A stretch of 64,000 bases of DNA from Pasteuria penetrans (GCF_900538055.1 NZ_UZAC03000002.1:1-64000); one strand, 5' to 3'; positions 44,503 through 54,652 are shown, counted from the first letter of the stretch. A program made the numbers and translations. Notes: generated from the sequence alone by a model not told the origin.

Positions 44503-46944
44503 CTATTGACCTTGGCGCAGGGTAGCACCTATCTCCATCGCAAGGGATGTTACCAGTTGATCGTAAGCCATTTGTACCTCCCCCTCCGTTAGGGTTTTTT
44601 CATCACTCTGATAGATAAGCGTATAGGCCAAGCTTTGCTGATTCTCGGAGAAGGAAAATACATCAAAGAGTGATACCGTTTTCAACAGGGATCCCGCAAA
44701 TGTACGGATGGCCATTGTCACCGAGGCAACGGGGATCCCCTTGTCCACCACCAATGAAATATCGCGATGCACACTAGGAAAACGGGACCAGGGACGAAAG
44801 GTAGACTGTCGATGCTGCATCAACCATCCCTCTGCATCCAACATCTCCCAGTCCAAAACAGCTGCCGATACCCTTTCCGGCAAACCATTCCTTTGTAAAA
44901 TCTCGGGATGAATCTGACCCACATGGCCCCATAGCCGTTCTCCTTCCCCCTGCGTAGGTATCAACCTAACACACGCAATGCGACCGGGGTGCCATCCTGT
45001 GAGGGAGGCCGTCCCATAGACAACCTGCACACCCAACCAGTGGGAAAGAGAAGTAATCAGTCCTTGTAGGGTTGTCACGTTACCAGCAGCAGGAATTTCG
45101 CGTTTTTCCCAAGTTCGTTCCGGTTCCCCCACCCCCAAACAAACCATAGACCACTTCTCTAGAAAGGGCTGCTGATTGCTGCGTGTAGGGTGATAGGTTT
45201 TCGCCAACTCAAACCAACGCTGTGCAGCCTGTCCGTGGCGAATATGATAGGCGGCAACACGTAGTAAAGATGGCAGAAGGGATGTTCTTAGAACAGCGTG
45301 ATCTTGGCTGAGTGGATTGGCTAGAGATACCATGGGTTCGTGGGATCCCCAGGGGGACATTTCATCCGCCCGCACCAAACTATAAGTGGAAGCCTCTTGC
45401 CACCCCCAATGGGTCAACAATTGTCGGACCTGGCGACGCAAGCGTTGGGGGGCGGTGAGTGCCTGCGGTTTTTGTACACCTCGCGGTATGGTTTGTTTGA
45501 TTCGATCACAACCGTGCAACCGAATCACTTCCTCAATGAGGTCAATTTCCTCCACAAGGTCCGAACGACGATCATCGACCGTTACCTCATAAACCCCCAT
45601 CGAATCAACCCACACTACCGGTAATTGCAAACGTTGGAAGACGGAAACGATCCACTGGGGGGATAGATTTTCCCCAAGAATTTTCGTAATCCGATCATGC
45701 CTCACCTTAATGACTGTGGAGGGAGGATCTTGGGTTCCCATAAGGGCCAGGACAGGGGTGGCTATGCGGGCCGTGGGCACCAAGTTCTGTAACAAACGAC
45801 CCGCACGTGTTAACGCACGTAGAACCTGGGTAGACGAGACTCCGCCCCTACTGAATCGAAGCGCAGAAGCCGTTGAACAGCGAAAATGATGCGCCGTCGC
45901 TCGAATAGAAAGGGCTGAAAAGCAGGCGGCCTCTAGGAAAATTTCCCCCGTCTCCGCTGATACCTGGGATCTTTGTCCCCCAATCACACCCGCTAGACTC
46001 AGAGGACCCGCATCATCACTGACTACAAGATGGTCCTCCTGTAACGAATACCTATGACCATTCGAAGCCTCCAGCGACTCACCCCCGCGGGCGCGTCGGA
46101 CGCGCAGATCCCCCTTTACCTTTTCTGCATCATAGGCATGCATAGGTTGACCGGTATCCAATGACACCCAATGAGTTACATCCACAATAGGGGAATGTAG
46201 AGAAACCCCCGCTGCTATCAAATGCCTCTGTAACCAGATCGGTGTGGATAGATCCTGGAGCCCACTCACATGTTGGATTGCATAAAAGGGAACCATATCC
46301 CCCCCCATATCCCGCAACATAAACCGATCCTCTTGCCAACCTAGGGAATCCACTGCTGGTACTTCCACAGCACGTCCCAAAATAGCACCTACTTCTATGG
46401 CCATGCCCTGCATACCCAACACATCGGTACGATTCGCAGTAGGCGCGCAGACGAACACCGTATCATCCAAACCCAGATACGCAACCACATCCTCCCCCAA
46501 TGGAGCGTTGGCCGGTAGAACCCAAATCCCCTTTCCCGCCCCGCAAAATCCATAGGGTATATCCAATTCCTCCGCCGAACAGATCATGCCCTCCGACTCG
46601 ACCCCACGCAGACAACTTTTGCTGATGACCACACCACCGGGTAATGTGGCACCCACACGAGCGACCGGCACACGTTGACCGACTGCTACATTCGTGGCCC
46701 CACAAACAATAGTTTGAGACGGGTCACTGGGAAGCGTTCGAACCTTACAAATTTGCAAACGATTAGCCTCGGGATGAGGATGAACTTCCTCCACTTGACC
46801 AATCACGACCCCGGTGATTCCCCTATCGCAGGAAACAATCTCTTCAACCTCTACACCCGCCAAGGTAAGAGCTTCCGCCACCTGTTGGGGGGAAATTCCC
46901 TGCAAGTCGACATATTGTGAAACCCAGGCGTATGAAACACGCAT
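44503..46944 (-). CDS. pheT: Phenylalanyl-tRNA synthetase beta subunit
   Basis: 813 residues from ATG 46944 (AGGAGAAAGGAA directly upstream). Domains in order: N-terminal MRVSYAWVSQYVDL, EMAP-type tRNA-binding fold VIGQVEEVHPHPEANRLQICKV (about 40-150), the B3/B4 editing part (ILGRAVEVPAVD … STPIWLQRHLIAAGVSLHSPIVDVTHWV), B5 (HDRITKILGENL), the catalytic-like core (YSLVRADEMSPWGSHEPMVSLANPLSQDHAVLRTSLLP) and the C-terminal anticodon-binding domain SRFPSVHRDISLVVD … LFDVF. Forms the alpha2-beta2 enzyme with PheS. The stop of pheS overlaps this leader, so the two are coupled. All domains are complete. Confidence 0.96.
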   Translation of the reverse strand: MRVSYAWVSQYVDLQGISPQQVAEALTLAGVEVEEIVSCDRGITGVVIGQVEEVHPHPEANRLQICKVRTLPSDPSQTIVCGATNVAVGQRVPVARVGATLPGGVVISKSCLRGVESEGMICSAEELDIPYGFCGAGKGIWVLPANAPLGEDVVAYLGLDDTVFVCAPTANRTDVLGMQGMAIEVGAILGRAVEVPAVDSLGWQEDRFMLRDMGGDMVPFYAIQHVSGLQDLSTPIWLQRHLIAAGVSLHSPIVDVTHWVSLDTGQPMHAYDAEKVKGDLRVRRARGGESLEASNGHRYSLQEDHLVVSDDAGPLSLAGVIGGQRSQVSAETGEIFLEAACFSALSIRATAHHFRCSTASALRFSRGGVSSTQVLRALTRAGRLLQNLVPTARIATPVLALMGTQDPPSTVIKVRHDRITKILGENLSPQWIVSVFQRLQLPVVWVDSMGVYEVTVDDRRSDLVEEIDLIEEVIRLHGCDRIKQTIPRGVQKPQALTAPQRLRRQVRQLLTHWGWQEASTYSLVRADEMSPWGSHEPMVSLANPLSQDHAVLRTSLLPSLLRVAAYHIRHGQAAQRWFELAKTYHPTRSNQQPFLEKWSMVCLGVGEPERTWEKREIPAAGNVTTLQGLITSLSHWLGVQVVYGTASLTGWHPGRIACVRLIPTQGEGERLWGHVGQIHPEILQRNGLPERVSAAVLDWEMLDAEGWLMQHRQSTFRPWSRFPSVHRDISLVVDKGIPVASVTMAIRTFAGSLLKTVSLFDVFSFSENQQSLAYTLIYQSDEKTLTEGEVQMAYDQLVTSLAMEIGATLRQGQ

Positions 46945-46955
46945 TTCCTTTCTCC

Positions 46956-47942
46956 TCACCGCCCCCGCAGCTGTGTCAGCAAACGCAGGTCATTTTCATA
47001 CAAAAGGCGAATATCCATTATACCATGACGTAACATAATCAGTCTCTCAATCCCCAATGCAAAGGCAAATCCAGAATATCGTTCAGCATCATATCCCACC
47101 CGATTCAATACATGGGGGTGAACCATACCCGCCCCCAAAACCTCTACCCAACCCCGCTCAGGATGCCGTACATCGATTTCAATGCTGGGTTCTGTGAAGG
47201 GGAAATAACTGCATCGTACTCGGGGGGAAACGGAGGAGCCGAAAAGATGGCGAAGGAGAAGAAAGAGTACCCCCTGTAAATCCCCCATCGTCAAATCCGT
47301 ATCCACGGATAGACCCTCAATTTGACCAAATTGGTGTGTGTGTGTGGCGTCATCATGATCACGGCGATATACATAACCTGGAGCTATGATTCGTAACGGT
47401 TGCCCCCCGGACTGTTGCATAACCCGGATCTGCACGGGGGAAGTATGGGTTCGGAGGAGCCACGTATCGTCCAAATAAAACGAATCCTGCATATCCCGTG
47501 CTGGATGTCCAGGCGGCAAATTGAGCATGGTAAAATTATAATGATCATTCTCAATCTCGGGACCCTCAGCAATTCTATAGCCCATGGATAGAAAAAAGTC
47601 CTCTATCTCTTCCACTATGGACATCCATGGATGTCGAACCCCTTGGGGAAGAATGGGACTAGGCAGTGTAAGATCCAAGATCTCCTCCTGTAAACGAATC
47701 TGTAGGGCCTTCCTCTCAAGACGAACTCTACATTCCTCACCCGCCTGGGTCAAACGTTCCCGTAATTGATTCGCCTTTTTTCCTAGCCTAGGCCGCTCAT
47801 CAGGAGGCAATGCAGCCATCCCCTGTAGAATTTTCGTCAATTTCCCCTTTTTTCCCAGATACATAACCCGCCAGGTCAAAAAATCCGGCACTGTTTCCGC
47901 ACGTTCTAGGGCTTCTAATGCTTCCTTTTCCAACACCTGCAA
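46956..47942 (-). CDS. pheS: Phenylalanyl-tRNA synthetase alpha subunit, displaced start
   Basis: Catalytic subunit. 328 residues, against 344 in Bacillus. Class II motifs present: HPWMSIVEEIEDFFLSMGY, NFTMLNLPPGHPARDMQDSFY, TSPVQIRVM, the YRRDHDDATHTHQFGQIEG motif 2, SYFPFTEPSIEIDV and the motif 3 region GFAFALGIERLIML. It lacks the four-Cys insert of the Bacillus protein, as many PheS do. The N-terminus is short by about six residues: the readable start is TTG 47942 (AAAGGAA 12 bp upstream) or GTG 47936, exactly where a 158-bp tandem duplication of the RNA methylase end joins. The original start codon has probably been replaced. No T-box leader is present. Confidence 0.94.
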   Translation of the reverse strand: MQVLEKEALEALERAETVPDFLTWRVMYLGKKGKLTKILQGMAALPPDERPRLGKKANQLRERLTQAGEECRVRLERKALQIRLQEEILDLTLPSPILPQGVRHPWMSIVEEIEDFFLSMGYRIAEGPEIENDHYNFTMLNLPPGHPARDMQDSFYLDDTWLLRTHTSPVQIRVMQQSGGQPLRIIAPGYVYRRDHDDATHTHQFGQIEGLSVDTDLTMGDLQGVLFLLLRHLFGSSVSPRVRCSYFPFTEPSIEIDVRHPERGWVEVLGAGMVHPHVLNRVGYDAERYSGFAFALGIERLIMLRHGIMDIRLLYENDLRLLTQLRGR

Positions 47943-48100
47943 TTGTGTATAAATTCCTTTTCCCCCTCACCTAAGATTTCCTTTGCCGTGCCATTCCCCA
48001 GGTACGGGCTGCCATACACAAGGCTGCAGCGATGGCTACGTTGGGAGAGTCCATACCCCCCCATGGGAATGGTTACATTCTTATCAGCCATGGCTGTCAA
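47943..48100 (-). repeat. 158-bp tandem duplication, pheS-side copy
   Basis: Matches 48101-48258 with a handful of changes, including two compensating 2-bp indels. It is a fragment of the RNA methylase 3' end (ADKNVTIPMGG … WGMARQRKS region) without its own start. Confidence 0.9.
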
Positions 48101-48258
48101 TTGTGTAAATTCCTTTTCCCCCTCACCTAGGATTTCCTTTGCCGTGCCATTCCCCAGGTACGGGCTGCCATACACAAGGCTGCGGCGATGGCTACGTTGA
48201 GAGAGTCCATACCTCCCCCCATGGGAATGGTTACATTCTTATCAGCCATGGCTGTCAA
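48101..48258 (-). repeat. 158-bp tandem duplication, methylase-side copy
   Basis: Contains the functional C-terminal codons of the RNA methylase gene and its stop at 48127. Confidence 0.9.
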
Positions 48259-48969
48259 TGTAGATGAAATACCACGTGCCTCACTCCCAACAATCAATGC
48301 TACCCGTGCGGGCCAGATCACCCTATCTACAGACTCCCCACAACCAACCGTTGCTGTCCATACGGGCACGTTGTGATTTTGTAGAATCACAACAGCCTTC
48401 TCCATCTCCATTTCTAGGACAGGCAGTCGCCAAACGGCACTCTGTGCTGCACGAACAACCTTTGTTTGGAAAGGATCTGCAGTCCCCTTACCGAACACCA
48501 CCGCCGTCACTCCCAACGCCCCCGCTGTTCGGAGGATCGTACCCATGTTCCCAGGATCCTGCACGCCGTCCAGCAATAAACAGAAGGCAAGAGCAGAGGA
48601 GAAACACGGTATGAGAAAATTTTCCGGATTCCAATCGGGTAAAGGGAGGACGGCCAAACAATTCTGCGGGGTGATAGTGTCGGAAAGCCGTCGCATCATC
48701 GTTTCGGTGATTTGATACAATTGTGCGGAATCAGGAATCTGCCCCAAGAAAGCGGGATCCATAGAGGACGTAACCAGAATCGTCAATTGAGGAAAATCCT
48801 GTAAGGCCTCAGCAATCAACTTCGGACCCTCCAAAAGAAAAGCCCTATGCATCTGCCTCCCCTTACGGCTTTTGAGCTGCCGCCATACCCTGAAACGGGT
48901 ACTATGCAGGGAGGTAAGGGGGATCACTTTATGAATCTTGCGGATCTTTGTCAACCCACAGCACCCCCG
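48127..48969 (-). CDS. TrmH/SpoU-family RNA 2'-O-methyltransferase (YsgA-like)
   Basis: SAM-dependent 2'-O-methylase of rRNA or tRNA with a knotted SPOUT fold. About 280 residues from ATG 48969; a TTG at 48951 with GGGGGTG before it is an alternative, and the open frame upstream (to 49077) overlaps the sspI region and is not used. N-terminal substrate-binding part: RVWRQLKSRKGRQMHRAFLLEGPKLIAEAL. SPOUT motifs: LLLDGVQDPGNMGTILRTAGALG, VALIVGSEARGIS, VTIPMGGGMDSLNVAIAAALCM. The gene order ysgA-pheS-pheT is that of Bacillus. In Bacillus a leader separates it from pheS; here a 158-bp duplication of its own 3' end does, so pheST is probably read from this gene's transcript. Confidence 0.9.
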   Translation of the reverse strand, partial: RGCCGLTKIRKIHKVIPLTSLHSTRFRVWRQLKSRKGRQMHRAFLLEGPKLIAEALQDFPQLTILVTSSMDPAFLGQIPDSAQLYQITETMMRRLSDTITPQNCLAVLPLPDWNPENFLIPCFSSALAFCLLLDGVQDPGNMGTILRTAGALGVTAVVFGKGTADPFQTKVVRAAQSAVWRLPVLEMEMEKAVVILQNHNVPVWTATVGCGESVDRVIWPARVALIVGSEARGISSTLTAMADKNVTIPMGGGMDSLNVAIAAALCMAARTWGMARQRKS

Positions 48970-49026
48970 CATGAGTAGGTTATTGCACGCACAGGCTAAG
49001 CTCGAGGACGAGGAGGTGAAAACATT

Positions 49027-49266
49027 ATGGTAACCAATTGGGGGATCCGTGAGGCCGTTTGCGAACGAGTTCGCCATCTTACACCGTCGCAGTTGTCTGG
49101 ATTGATTGAAAAGGCCCAGCAGGGAAATGAAGAAAAAAACCTGCCAGGTCTTGGTGTTTTTTTTGAATTGGTATGGAGAGAATCTAAGAAGAGCGACCAG
49201 GAGCTCATATTGATGACACTATACGAAAGCTTACAGAACAAATCTATAAATTCTTCACCAACATAA
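49027..49266 (+). CDS. sspI: Small acid-soluble spore protein I
   Basis: 79 residues; ATG 49027 preceded by AGGAGG (10 bp). It matches SspI through IREAVCERV in the first helix and the highly conserved EEKNLPGLGVFFELVWRES core, followed by LILMTLYESLQ. A minor spore-core protein made in the forespore under sigma G in Bacillus; function unknown. It is divergent from the RNA methylase gene, the same neighbourhood as ysgA-sspI in Bacillus. A sigma G promoter would have to lie within the first codons of the methylase; I could not assign it. Confidence 0.92.
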   Translation: MVTNWGIREAVCERVRHLTPSQLSGLIEKAQQGNEEKNLPGLGVFFELVWRESKKSDQELILMTLYESLQNKSINSSPT

Positions 49267-49300
49267 TCCCTCTCTCTAGAAAAAAGGAGTAGTAATTGAA

Positions 49301-49492
49301 ATGACGGCAGATAAGAGTTCAGCTAAAAAGGGGAAACCACAGTCCTTTTACCTCACGAAACGTCGTTCTATTTCTACTCCAAATACCGCGGAAACGAACC
49401 CCTCCCCACCACGTTCCGCAACGGGGAAAGCATCTCAAAAACCCCCCCCGTTAAGACCACCACATCCACCTTCACACGGACAAGAGCGCTAG
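49301..49492 (+). CDS. Small basic Pro/Ser/Lys-rich protein downstream of sspI
   Basis: 63 residues starting [16 protein letters not shown]; a very good ribosome site (AAAGGAG, 11 bp away) stands 35 bp after the sspI stop. Composition is Lys/Arg/Ser/Pro-rich with a [14 protein letters not shown] tail and no hydrophobic core. The small size, basic charge and spacing to sspI suggest a second spore-core or coat polypeptide in an operon, but there is no family match in memory. The stop overlaps the convergent tkt stop by 4 bp. Confidence 0.6.
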   Translation: MTADKSSAKKGKPQSFYLTKRRSISTPNTAETNPSPPRSATGKASQKPPPLRPPHPPSHGQER

Positions 49493-51507
49493 CCATTTTT
49501 TTTCCCTTGCAAATTTTCCCATTGTTGAACCACGTTTCCTACGGAAAAGCCGCGTTCGCGCATGATAACATCCCCCTGCATAGAAGCACCAAACTCATTT
49601 ACGCCCAGGATGGCACCCTGATCTCCCACCCAACGTTCCCAACCCAGAGGGCTGGCCGCTTCGATGCTCAAACGACGGGTGAGATGTTGTGGCAGAACCT
49701 CCTCACGATAGGCAGGGGATTGAGCGGAAAAAAGTTCCCAGCTGGGGAGGCTGACCACGCGAACCGATGTACCTTGATTCCGGAGAAATGCCTGGGCTTC
49801 CAATGCAAGGCCAACCTCAGAACCTGTGGCAATCAAAATCCCCTCAGGGGTATCCCCCGCCTCTGAGAGAATATATCCGCCCTTGATCATATCCTCCTTC
49901 CGCCCAGCCGTTTCCCGTAGAATAGGCAAATTTTGTCGACTAAGGATCAGGGCCACGGGTCCTGATGTTTGGGTCAGGGCATAGTTCCAAGCCACTACTG
50001 TCTCATGGGCATCCGCCGGACGAAAAACGGTCAGATTGGGAATGGACCGCAAGGCCGCGAGTTGTTCAACGGGCTGATGGGTAGGTCCATCCTCTCCCAC
50101 CGCTAGACTATCATGGGTGAAAACATAAAGAACGGGCAACTCCATCATAGCCGCCAAACGGAGGGAAGGGCGTAAATAGTCCGAAAAGACAAGAAAGGTG
50201 GCACCAAAGCAACGTACACCCCCATGAAGCGTCATACCGTTGAGTATCGCCCCCATAGCATGTTCGCGCACACCAAAGGCGATATTTCTCCCTTCGGGAG
50301 TAGCCCTACTGAAGAAACCAGCCCCCTCCAACGTAGTGAGATTAGAGGAAGCAAGATCAGCAGAACCACCTACCAACCAGGGTGCCATAGGAGCTACTGC
50401 GGTCAGAGTTTTATGGGAAGCGGTACGAGTGGCTAAAGAATGGAGTCCTTCGAAATCAGGACCCTCGAAATCTCCATGAAAGGAAAACTCCCCCTCCATG
50501 ATCTCATGCAAAGCATTCGCTTCCTCGGGGAAACGTTGTCGATAGTAATTCCATTGGCTCTCCCAAACTTGATACTTCATAATCAATTGCTGTTGGATTA
50601 CCGTAAAGTGATGAGCCACCTCTAGGGGCACATAAAAGGGCTCCTGATGTGGCCATCCATAAGCGACACGTACAAGGGCAGCCTCTTCCTTACCCAGTGG
50701 CTTTCCATGTGCCTCAGAAGAATTGGACCGATTCGGGCTGCCATAACCAATAACGGTGTGGGCCATGATCAATGTGGGTTGTGTTTTATTCTCGCGCGCT
50801 AAAAGTAGGGCCCTCTCTATCTCCGCCGTATCATTGCCATCAGCAACCCTGAGAACTTGCCAGTTGTACGCTGTAAAGCGTGTTGCTGTATCCTCCGAAT
50901 AAGAATCCTTCAGGGATCCATCCAGTGTAACAGCGTTGGCGTCGAGCAATACAATCAATTTTCCTAACCCCAAATGACCTGCCAAAGAACATGCCTCCGA
51001 AGCTACGCCCTCCATAAGATCGCCATCACTGCAAAGAACATACGTGTAATGATCCACGAGAGAGGGAAAACCCGGACGATTGTGTACGGCTGCACAATGT
51101 GCCTCCGCCATAGCCATACCCACACCGTTAGCAATCCCTTGCCCTAACGGACCCGTAGTTGCCTCCACACCAGGTGTAACCCCATATTCGGGATGTCCCG
51201 GGGTACGACTGCCACGCTGCCGAAAACTCTTAAGATCTTCCAAAGCAACAGAATATCCAAACAAGTACAACAAACTGTACAAAAGAGCCGAACCATGCCC
51301 GGCAGATAGAACGAAGCGGTCCCGATTCCACCAATTGGGGTTATTGGGATGATGCCGACGTACACGGGCCCACAAAACATAGGACATAGCAGCAGCCCCC
51401 ATGGGTAGGCCAGGGTGTCCAGAACGGGCCTTCTCCACCTGATCAATGGACAGCAAACGAATGGCGTGGATCGCCTGTGAAACCAGGGTATCATCCATTC
51501 TACTCAT
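49489..51507 (-). CDS. tkt: Transketolase
   Basis: 672 residues from ATG 51507 (AGGAGGAGG 7 bp upstream). Thiamine-diphosphate enzyme of the pentose phosphate pathway. Landmarks: [67 protein letters not shown], the ThDP motif [14 protein letters not shown] … [75 protein letters not shown] and LSRQNLP. The length is normal. Its start is near the end of dtd; the TGA of dtd (51522) precedes it by 14 bp, so relA-dtd-tkt form one run on the minus strand. Confidence 0.96.
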   Translation of the reverse strand: MSRMDDTLVSQAIHAIRLLSIDQVEKARSGHPGLPMGAAAMSYVLWARVRRHHPNNPNWWNRDRFVLSAGHGSALLYSLLYLFGYSVALEDLKSFRQRGSRTPGHPEYGVTPGVEATTGPLGQGIANGVGMAMAEAHCAAVHNRPGFPSLVDHYTYVLCSDGDLMEGVASEACSLAGHLGLGKLIVLLDANAVTLDGSLKDSYSEDTATRFTAYNWQVLRVADGNDTAEIERALLLARENKTQPTLIMAHTVIGYGSPNRSNSSEAHGKPLGKEEAALVRVAYGWPHQEPFYVPLEVAHHFTVIQQQLIMKYQVWESQWNYYRQRFPEEANALHEIMEGEFSFHGDFEGPDFEGLHSLATRTASHKTLTAVAPMAPWLVGGSADLASSNLTTLEGAGFFSRATPEGRNIAFGVREHAMGAILNGMTLHGGVRCFGATFLVFSDYLRPSLRLAAMMELPVLYVFTHDSLAVGEDGPTHQPVEQLAALRSIPNLTVFRPADAHETVVAWNYALTQTSGPVALILSRQNLPILRETAGRKEDMIKGGYILSEAGDTPEGILIATGSEVGLALEAQAFLRNQGTSVRVVSLPSWELFSAQSPAYREEVLPQHLTRRLSIEAASPLGWERWVGDQGAILGVNEFGASMQGDVIMRERGFSVGNVVQQWENLQGKKNG

Positions 51508-51521
51508 AACGGTACCTCCTC

Positions 51522-51986
51522 CTAGGTATGTGAATGATCGGGAGCTTCTTTTTCTATCCAAAAAGTCATCGGACCATCGTTGACGAGCTCCACATGCATG
51601 TTAGCACCGAAACGCCCACGGGCGGTAGGAACGCCCTGGGAGGCCAGATGGTCACACCACTGTGCAAACTGCTGAGAGGCCTGCTGTGCAGGCGCCGCCG
51701 CTGTGAAAGAGGGACGATTACCACGATGTACTTCTGCGTAGAGCGTAAACTGAGGTACAACCAATAGCTCACCCCCGCTCTCACGTACATTGAGACAAAG
51801 CGACTGCCCCCCCGGATGGGGAAAAACCCGCATTCGCAAAATCTTACGGGCCATCCACTCAAAAATTCCCATCCCGTCCCTGGGAGCCATTCCTACAAGG
51901 AGTAAGAGCCCCTTGCCAACGGAGGCAATAGGTTCTCCGGCAACGTAAACCGCAGACCGAGCAATACGCTGTACCAGTACGCGCAT
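51522..51986 (-). CDS. dtd: D-aminoacyl-tRNA deacylase
   Basis: 154 residues. Removes D-amino acids (and Gly from tRNA-Ala) from tRNA. N-terminus [18 protein letters not shown]; the motif normally written SQFTLYA reads PQFTLYA here, and the second active-site signature NxGPVT(F/I) reads [10 protein letters not shown], with the cis Gly-Pro conserved. [16 protein letters not shown] is typical. It starts 25 bp after relA, the Bacillus order relA-dtd. Confidence 0.94.
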   Translation of the reverse strand: MRVLVQRIARSAVYVAGEPIASVGKGLLLLVGMAPRDGMGIFEWMARKILRMRVFPHPGGQSLCLNVRESGGELLVVPQFTLYAEVHRGNRPSFTAAAPAQQASQQFAQWCDHLASQGVPTARGRFGANMHVELVNDGPMTFWIEKEAPDHSHT

Positions 51987-52011
51987 GATTTCATTCCCCC
52001 CGCCCCCAGAC

Positions 52012-54258
52012 CTACAACATACGTCTTTTCACACTATCCACCGATCCTATCTGCCGAACCCTTGATAGAGCGCTCTGCAGATGGGATTTATTTCGAACCC
52101 TCAACCGCAAATCAATGACAGCCTCACCACCGTACGTACGCCGAGTGCTCACTGCTGTTAATGTCGTTTCAGCACTGCGAATGACCTGGAGGACATGGTT
52201 CAAAAAACCGTTACGATTGGTACCAATGATTTCAATTTCCACTTCATACAAAAAATCCTCCGCTCCCTTTGCCCACTCTACCTCCACCTGCCGATCCGTT
52301 CCTAACCTAGTCAAATTAGCACACTCCGCACGATGGACGGCCACCCCACGCCCCCGGGTTACATGACCCGCAATGGTATCCCCGGGGACAGGACAGCAAC
52401 AACGGGACATTCTTACGAGTAAGCCCTCGATGCCATCCACCATAACTCCATGTGAGGTAGTGCTAGGTCTCCGTTTCCCGTGCCCAGACGGTGATGGGTG
52501 ACGCTGTAGTGCACCAGCTCCATTTTTGGAGGAAACCTTGGGGGGAACATAGGGATGCTCATCATCTGCTGTGAGTTGGGTAACCACCTGTGAGGCGGAA
52601 AGATGACTACAAGCAACAGCGATGAAAAGCTCTTCTACATGAGACATTCGAAAATAGTGTGCTACTGCAGTGAGTTTCCTCTCCTTGAGCGCGGCATTGA
52701 TGGGTAAATTATGGCTACGCAAAAAAACCTCCAGCATCTCGCGGCCTTTTACAATACTTTCTTCCCGTCGCTGGCGACGAAGAAAACTCCTGATCTTGCT
52801 ACTAGCATGTGAAGATTTGACAATCCGCAGCCAATCATAACTAGGGCCACAACTGTTCTTTGAAGTGAGCACCTCAACAACATCGCCCGTTTGCAGCTTA
52901 TGATCCAGGGCCGCCATCTTACCATTGACCTTAGCACCCACACAACGATAACCCACCTCGGTGTGCACACGAAAAGCAAAATCGAGGGGTCCTGAACCAA
53001 CAGGGAGTTCAATAACATCACCACATGGCGTGAATGCGAAAACGGAAGCGGTAAACCAATCCATCTTGAGACACTCAACGAATTCTTCTGCATCCATCGT
53101 ATCATTTTGTAAGAGCAACATTTCCCTGAGAAATTGCAACCTATTGGCTATCTGATCCTTGCCTGCAGTAGCCCCCACACCCTCCTTATAGGCCCAATGG
53201 GCCGCAACACCATATTCTGCTGTCTTATGCATCGCTTCCGTACGAATTTGAGCTTCAATGGGCCCCGCACGTGGCCCCATGACAGTAGTATGTAAGGACT
53301 GATACATATTCGATTTGGGCATCGCAATGTAATCCTTAAAGCGGCCGGGCATAGGAATCCACACCGTGTGAACAATACCCAGGGCCGCATAACAATCCCG
53401 AACGTTCTCCACCAAAATACGGATGGCAATGAGATCGTAGATTTCGTGGAAGGGCTTCTGCTGGGCTATCATTTTCCTATAAATACTGTAAATATGTTTA
53501 GGACGGCCGGAAATATCGACAATATGAACCTGTGACTGGTTGAGCTGTTTCCTCAACACATCAATGAGTTCCTCCAAGTATGACTCCCGCTCACCGCGCT
53601 TTTCCTTCATGAGGTTAGCAATACGATAATACTGTTTAGGATTTAGATAACGAAATGCTATATCTTCCAGTTCCCAACGGAATTTTGAGATTCCCAAGCG
53701 ACGCGCCAGGGGTGCAAAAATTTCCAGTGTTTCCTGGGCAATGACGCGTTGTTTATGCTCCGGCATGTGACGTAATGTCCGTAGGTTATGCAAACGATCG
53801 GCCAATTTGACCAGCACCACACGGATGTCCTTGGCCATTGCCAGAAACATTTTTCGATAATTTTCTGCCTGGCGCTCCTCTCTAGAGGAATACTGAACCT
53901 GTCTCAATTTCGTAACCCCATCCACCAGATCAGCCACCGTAACACCAAACTCTTTCTCCAAATCGGCCAACGTAACCTTGGTATCCTCCACGACATCATG
54001 CAAAAGGGCAGCCATCAGAGCATGTACATCCAACTGCAACTCAGATACAATCCCGGCCACCGCAGTGGGATGGAGGATATAGGGCTCCCCGGAACGTCGA
54101 AACTGCCCCTGATGTGCCTTCTCCGCAAAGCGATAGGTATGTTGCAACAAAGCGAGCTCGTCTTGATTCAAGTAGGTAGCCGCCCTCGTCAGCAACGACT
54201 CCGCCTGCATTGAACAGCCCACCCTCATTCCCCCTATCTCACGTTCCTGCTCCGACAT
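52012..54258 (-). CDS. relA: Bifunctional (p)ppGpp synthetase/hydrolase RelA/Rsh
   Basis: 748 residues from ATG 54258 (GGGGAAA 9 bp upstream; a GTG three codons earlier is less likely). Order of parts: HD hydrolase (KAHQGQFRRSGEPYILHP, LLHDVVEDT, LVKLADRLHNLRTL), synthetase (YRKMIAQQKPFHEIYDLIAIRI, YKDYIAMPK-type FKDYIAMPKSNMYQSLHTTVMGP, EAQIRTEAMHKTAEYGVAAHWAYKEG), TGS domain (SVFAFTPCGDVIELPVGSGPLDFAFRVH), a zinc-finger region (RCCCPVPGDTIAGHVTRGRGVAVHR) and C-terminal ACT (NRNGFLNHVLQVI). Hydrolase and synthetase motifs both look complete, so it should be bifunctional. Controls the stringent response. apt, usually upstream in Bacillus, is missing here. Confidence 0.96.
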   Translation of the reverse strand: MSEQEREIGGMRVGCSMQAESLLTRAATYLNQDELALLQHTYRFAEKAHQGQFRRSGEPYILHPTAVAGIVSELQLDVHALMAALLHDVVEDTKVTLADLEKEFGVTVADLVDGVTKLRQVQYSSREERQAENYRKMFLAMAKDIRVVLVKLADRLHNLRTLRHMPEHKQRVIAQETLEIFAPLARRLGISKFRWELEDIAFRYLNPKQYYRIANLMKEKRGERESYLEELIDVLRKQLNQSQVHIVDISGRPKHIYSIYRKMIAQQKPFHEIYDLIAIRILVENVRDCYAALGIVHTVWIPMPGRFKDYIAMPKSNMYQSLHTTVMGPRAGPIEAQIRTEAMHKTAEYGVAAHWAYKEGVGATAGKDQIANRLQFLREMLLLQNDTMDAEEFVECLKMDWFTASVFAFTPCGDVIELPVGSGPLDFAFRVHTEVGYRCVGAKVNGKMAALDHKLQTGDVVEVLTSKNSCGPSYDWLRIVKSSHASSKIRSFLRRQRREESIVKGREMLEVFLRSHNLPINAALKERKLTAVAHYFRMSHVEELFIAVACSHLSASQVVTQLTADDEHPYVPPKVSSKNGAGALQRHPSPSGHGKRRPSTTSHGVMVDGIEGLLVRMSRCCCPVPGDTIAGHVTRGRGVAVHRAECANLTRLGTDRQVEVEWAKGAEDFLYEVEIEIIGTNRNGFLNHVLQVIRSAETTLTAVSTRRTYGGEAVIDLRLRVRNKSHLQSALSRVRQIGSVDSVKRRML

Positions 54259-54652
54259 CAGAAACACTTTCCCCGATTATCTCGCACCCCATTGGGGTTG
54301 TAAAGATCCATCCCCTTCCGAAAGTAACGCCAGCAGGACAAAGCCCCCATTGTCTCAAGCCATCCCCTGTAAACCCACCCTAAATCATCATATCCCGCAA
54401 GGAGGATCCCATAATATCCTGATAGAGGGGTGAATTCCATAACGAACCTTACCCACTAACTCCCCTGGGGGGATTTTTTACCCGATAGAAACTGATTTTA
54501 CCAAGACCTTGGGTCCCCCTTTGTTTCCCCCCAAACCATTTTTTCTATTTCTCGCCACCCCCCCCTTACTCGCTCCCCTTACTCTCCAAATTCCCGTTTT
54601 TGCTCTATCACGAACATTACCGCAAACACCGGACAACCCGCTCCCGACCCCA
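54259..54652. other. Intergenic DNA upstream of relA
   Basis: 394 bp with no gene. A short hairpin TCCCCTGGGGGGA followed by TTTTTT at 54461-54479 is oriented as a plus-strand terminator, though no plus gene precedes it. Confidence 0.4.

Noticed and set aside
48188-49266. 316-codon extended version of the RNA methylase starting at 49077
   Set aside because: It would overlap sspI and its ribosome site; family similarity begins only after the ATG at 48969.
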